In this document: in pieces, positions 32,473 to 35,238 of the stretch
How positions within the stretch are numbered: position 1 is the first letter of the stretch
Layout: every line of letters starts with the position of its first letter
From: Deltaproteobacteria bacterium
GTDB taxonomy: Bacteria > Myxococcota > Myxococcia > Myxococcales > 40CM-4-68-19
DNA length: 35,238 nt
Assembly (NCBI GenBank): GCA_025350525.1
Contig: JANXXR010000628.1
Span: 1-35,238, forward strand
Direction of reading: 5' to 3'
Translations under genes and position numbers: made by a program
The notes under the pieces: model-generated
Database searches by the model: none
The model's input: the letters and a program-made list of their open reading frames with translations, nothing else
Told to the model about the DNA's origin: nothing

Positions 32473-35226
32473 TCACGACTTCGATGATCGTGCTCGCGGA
32501 CATCGGGTCCCCCTCGCAAGAGCAGCCAGCAGCGTCGCGAACGCTAGCGCAAGGAACCCGCTCTCACCCGCCGACGAGCAGCCCTTGCAACCCGTTCGCC
32601 TCGGGTGCTGGCCGGGCTGCATCACCACTGCGGGCGCGGGCGCGGCGACGAACGAACCGGCCGCCTCGGGGTTGCCGATCACCGCGACGTCGAGCGTGCA
32701 GGCGTCGAGCAGCGCGTCCACCTTGATCCCGGCGGCGACGCAGGCCGCGTGCGCTTTCTCGTAGTCCGCGTTGTCGAGATCGCTCGCGTAGAACGGCCTC
32801 GCCGGCGGCGCGGACTCGACTCCCTTCTCTTCGCCGAAGAGAGAGTCCTTCGCATCGACGCGCACGCTCTCGCCGTAGACGCCGTAGAGATCGGCGAACG
32901 AGACGGGCAGCGCCAGCGGTTTCCCGTCGCGCGCGAGGAGGTCGTCGTCGGGCCGCCCGTTGCCGTTGCCCAACAGTCCGCGCGCCGCGCCGCCCGGCGA
33001 GTACCCGAGCCCGACGATCACGTTCATGTATCCGGGATGCATCCCGACCCGAACCGTCTCGCCGGCGAGGCTCGACACCGTGTAGAGCGTGCCGGCGCGG
33101 GAGATCGTGACGCCTCCGGGGAGCGCGAGCGACTTTCCGTCGTCGATCGCGGCGGGTTTTCCCTCGACGACGACGCGATCCGGATCGCGGAAGAACCCGA
33201 TCCGGTCGGGCCCTACCCTCATCGCGACCGCGCGGTTGATCGAAGCGTTGGGCCAGGTGGGCGCGCCCGACACCTGGCGCGTCTGGACGACGAACGCGGG
33301 GCTCGTGGCGATGAGGAGGAAATCGCCCGACGCCTGGAAGTCGTAGTAGAGCCCATCGAGCGTGGTGATGTGCGTGTCGCCGACGGTCCCCGGTGGAAGG
33401 CATTGGCCCGCGGTGCAGATGAGGTTGCCCGGGCAGATGTTGCCGCAGCTTCCGCAGTTGTTGGAGTCCGCCTCGAAGTTGATGCAGTTCGCCGAGGGCG
33501 GCGTTCCCGGCGACGGAGTCACGCCGTTGCATGTCGTGCAGGCGAACTGCGCCACCAGGCCGCACATGGGCGAGCCCCAGCCGGTCGCATGATCGTAGCC
33601 CGTTCCCGCCGCGAGCGACTGGCCGGGAAAGGGGCAGGTCGCATCGCTCGAGTTGGTGGCGATGTCGTGGAAGCTCGTCGAAACCACCGCGCTTCGCCCG
33701 ATGTCGTAGAGGAGCGGAGCGATGAACCCGGCGCCGGTCGCGCAGTTCGCCGCATTGTTGTGGCAGCGCTGCTCGTTGATCAGCGCCATGAACCCGGCCC
33801 ACAGAGGGGCCGAGATGCTGGTTCCGCAACATGCCGTCGGGCCCGACGCCAGCTTGCAATAGACGTTGAGCGCGGGCATCGCCACGTCCGGGTCGTTGCG
33901 AAACTGCGTCGAGGCATTGGGGCCGATGTTGTTCTGCCAGGGCGGGATGCACCAAGGTGAGCAGCCGGCGTTTCCCGGCGTGCAGCCCATCGGACACGTC
34001 GCCGGCGTCATGGTGTACGTCTCAACGCCGCCGCCGCTGTTCTTCCAGGCGTCCTCGGCGGACCAGCTGATGCCGAGGCCGTTCATCGTCAGGACGCTCC
34101 CGCCGACGTCGATCTGCTTCTTGGCCCAGACTGCGTAGAAGGTGCCGTTGTCGAGATTGTTCGCGCCGCCCGCGTCGCCCGAGGAGGCGAAGAACGTCTC
34201 GCCCATCGCCGCCATCATGTCGAGGTTGCTCTTGATGCTCGAGTCGTAACAGACGCCGTTCGAGGTGGAGAACTGCTTGATGCCGGTCGCGCTCGCCATT
34301 GCGGCGACGAGCGCATCGCCGCACGCGTCGGTCGCTGGATTGGACTCGAAGACGGTCACCTGGTGCATCCAGGGCGCCATCGCGACCGCCATCTCGACGT
34401 CCATGGTGGCCTCGTCGGAAAACGTGTTGATCGTGCCGTTGAAGCCCGCGACCATGACGTCGTTGAGGCACGGACCGGAGCTCGCGTTCCCGGCGCCGCA
34501 GCCGGGCGACACGCTGCTGGGGATAGTGTTGAACGACTGGTACGCCAAGATGTCGGCGTGGTTGTACCCGCCGAAGGCGGTGAGACCGACCGACTCGTTG
34601 ACGCCGTGGAGCCCCCAGCAGTTGGAGGCGTAAGCGCGGCGCAGATCGTGCGCGCCGTAGGCGTTCCAGTTGGGCAGCGATCCGCCGTGGTGTCTGGGGA
34701 GGTAGAGGTTGTCGACTCCGGAGACGTGGGAGACCTTGACGTCGAGGTCGAGCGACGGTGCGCGATCGGGTTTGTAGAACTCGCTCCCGTCGGCGCGCCT
34801 GGCCAGGCTGAGCGTCACGGCGAGCGCGTTCTGAACGTCGGAAGCTTTTCCGCTCACGCTGAGCAAGAGGCGATTGCCGAATTCTCCCTCGACCGTGAGG
34901 TGACTCGCTTTCGCCCAGTCGATCACCTTCTTGTAGTCGGCTTCGGTCGGAGAGAAGCGCGCTTTCACTTGCTCGAGCGTGAGGAATTTCTGGAACTGAT
35001 CGCTCTTGGGATCGCTGACGTCGTTGGCGAGCTTCGCCAGCGCCGCGCTCTCGCGCGGCTCGACGCCGATGTTGAGATGGATGATGCGATCCGCAGGGAC
35101 CGGCCCGGCCGTGTTTTCCTTCGGCACGGCGTAGCCGCTCACCACCTGCTTGTGGCGAGCCGCCGCCTCGCCGGCTCCGGCGACAAGAAGCGCGACGATC
35201 GCGAACCCGCGACGGCAAGAAGTCAT
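32473..35226 (-). CDS. Sedolisin (S53) protease with VWD-like domain and MYXO-CTERM-like tail
   Basis: 917 residues. Signal peptide 1-23 is preceded by GAGGGG. A pro-kumamolisin propeptide spans about 40-180. The peptidase has the S53 residues: DEATMDVEMAVAMAP (Glu and Asp four apart), ASSGDAGG (oxyanion Asp) and CGTSISAPLWAGF (nucleophile Ser). Then come a Cys-rich link (NNCGSCGNICPGNLIC), a VWD-like domain (GDTHITTLDGLYYDFQASGD) and the LDACTLDVAVIGN unit. The end, TGCKGCSSAGESGFLALAF with a helix and basic residues, resembles MYXO-CTERM sorting signals that fix proteins to the surface of myxobacteria. S53 enzymes work in acid. Confidence 0.9.
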   Translation of the reverse strand: MTSCRRGFAIVALLVAGAGEAAARHKQVVSGYAVPKENTAGPVPADRIIHLNIGVEPRESAALAKLANDVSDPKSDQFQKFLTLEQVKARFSPTEADYKKVIDWAKASHLTVEGEFGNRLLLSVSGKASDVQNALAVTLSLARRADGSEFYKPDRAPSLDLDVKVSHVSGVDNLYLPRHHGGSLPNWNAYGAHDLRRAYASNCWGLHGVNESVGLTAFGGYNHADILAYQSFNTIPSSVSPGCGAGNASSGPCLNDVMVAGFNGTINTFSDEATMDVEMAVAMAPWMHQVTVFESNPATDACGDALVAAMASATGIKQFSTSNGVCYDSSIKSNLDMMAAMGETFFASSGDAGGANNLDNGTFYAVWAKKQIDVGGSVLTMNGLGISWSAEDAWKNSGGGVETYTMTPATCPMGCTPGNAGCSPWCIPPWQNNIGPNASTQFRNDPDVAMPALNVYCKLASGPTACCGTSISAPLWAGFMALINEQRCHNNAANCATGAGFIAPLLYDIGRSAVVSTSFHDIATNSSDATCPFPGQSLAAGTGYDHATGWGSPMCGLVAQFACTTCNGVTPSPGTPPSANCINFEADSNNCGSCGNICPGNLICTAGQCLPPGTVGDTHITTLDGLYYDFQASGDFLLIATSPAFVVQTRQVSGAPTWPNASINRAVAMRVGPDRIGFFRDPDRVVVEGKPAAIDDGKSLALPGGVTISRAGTLYTVSSLAGETVRVGMHPGYMNVIVGLGYSPGGAARGLLGNGNGRPDDDLLARDGKPLALPVSFADLYGVYGESVRVDAKDSLFGEEKGVESAPPARPFYASDLDNADYEKAHAACVAAGIKVDALLDACTLDVAVIGNPEAAGSFVAAPAPAVVMQPGQHPRRTGCKGCSSAGESGFLALAFATLLAALARGTRCPRARSSKS
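32671..32709 (-). repeat. 39-bp coding repeat shared with 28111-28149
   Basis: Partner of the repeat at 28111-28149, with one mismatch; see that entry. Confidence 0.8.
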
Positions 35227-35238
35227 GATGGTCCCCTC

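Overview
High-GC bacterial DNA, most likely from the phylum Myxococcota. The clearest lineage mark is a secreted sedolisin protease (32473-35226, minus) that ends in a MYXO-CTERM-like tail, next to large Cys-rich secreted proteins and lipoproteins. The assignment is an inference from gene content.

Layout. (1) 1-207: the end of an unidentified gene, an intact tRNA-Gly(GCC) and its terminator. (2) 208-25219: an island-like block bounded by a perfect 50-bp repeat of the tRNA-Gly 3' half (117-166 and 25220-25269). It holds a methyltransferase, a nickel/peptide-type ABC importer, a TonB-dependent receptor, an eight-gene minus-strand hydrogenase maturation operon (CooC-like ATPase, hypF, hypC, hypD, SIS isomerase, hypE, two more CooC-like ATPases), and a divergent plus-strand operon for a group 1h-like [NiFe] hydrogenase. 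Five tiny single-span membrane proteins sit between the hydrogenase subunit genes. Two protease-family proteins, a NifU/Rieske-like protein and a Cys/His-tailed protein follow. (3) 23084-24768: two small membrane or secreted redox-type proteins, an HxlR-type regulator and a secreted protein. (4) 24871-25360: the island's right end, with an excisionase-like fragment, GGTTGGTGA repeats, the second tRNA copy and a decayed third copy. (5) 25495-27952: an AbiE toxin-antitoxin pair and a dead insertion sequence. (6) 27991-35226: four secreted or lipoprotein genes.

The most striking observation is that five genes of the block are interrupted only by in-frame TGA codons, six TGAs in all. In the two CooC-like ATPases the TGAs fall on the Cys-x-Cys metal-binding motif (U-x-U in one, U-x-C in the other). 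In the other three (a DsrE-like protein, a MerT-like protein and a CxxC protein) they fall where a redox or metal-binding Cys would be expected. Each is followed within about 17-25 bases by a short hairpin resembling a bacterial SECIS element, with loops GGTC (twice), AGTT or AGTTC (twice) and CGTGC (once). No TAA, TAG or indel breaks these genes. I read them as selenoproteins, so the block looks like a selenocysteine-rich module for nickel uptake, nickel insertion and H2 oxidation. The selenocysteine machinery (selA, selB, selC, selD) is not in this window, nor are hypA and hypB. The CooC-like ATPases may therefore take over nickel insertion.

How the parts may work together (inference): the TonB receptor and ABC importer bring in nickel. 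HypCDEF build the Fe(CN)2CO group. The CooC-like ATPases deliver nickel, and a protease trims the large subunit. The small membrane proteins hold the enzyme at the inner membrane, where electrons from low-level H2 enter the respiratory chain.
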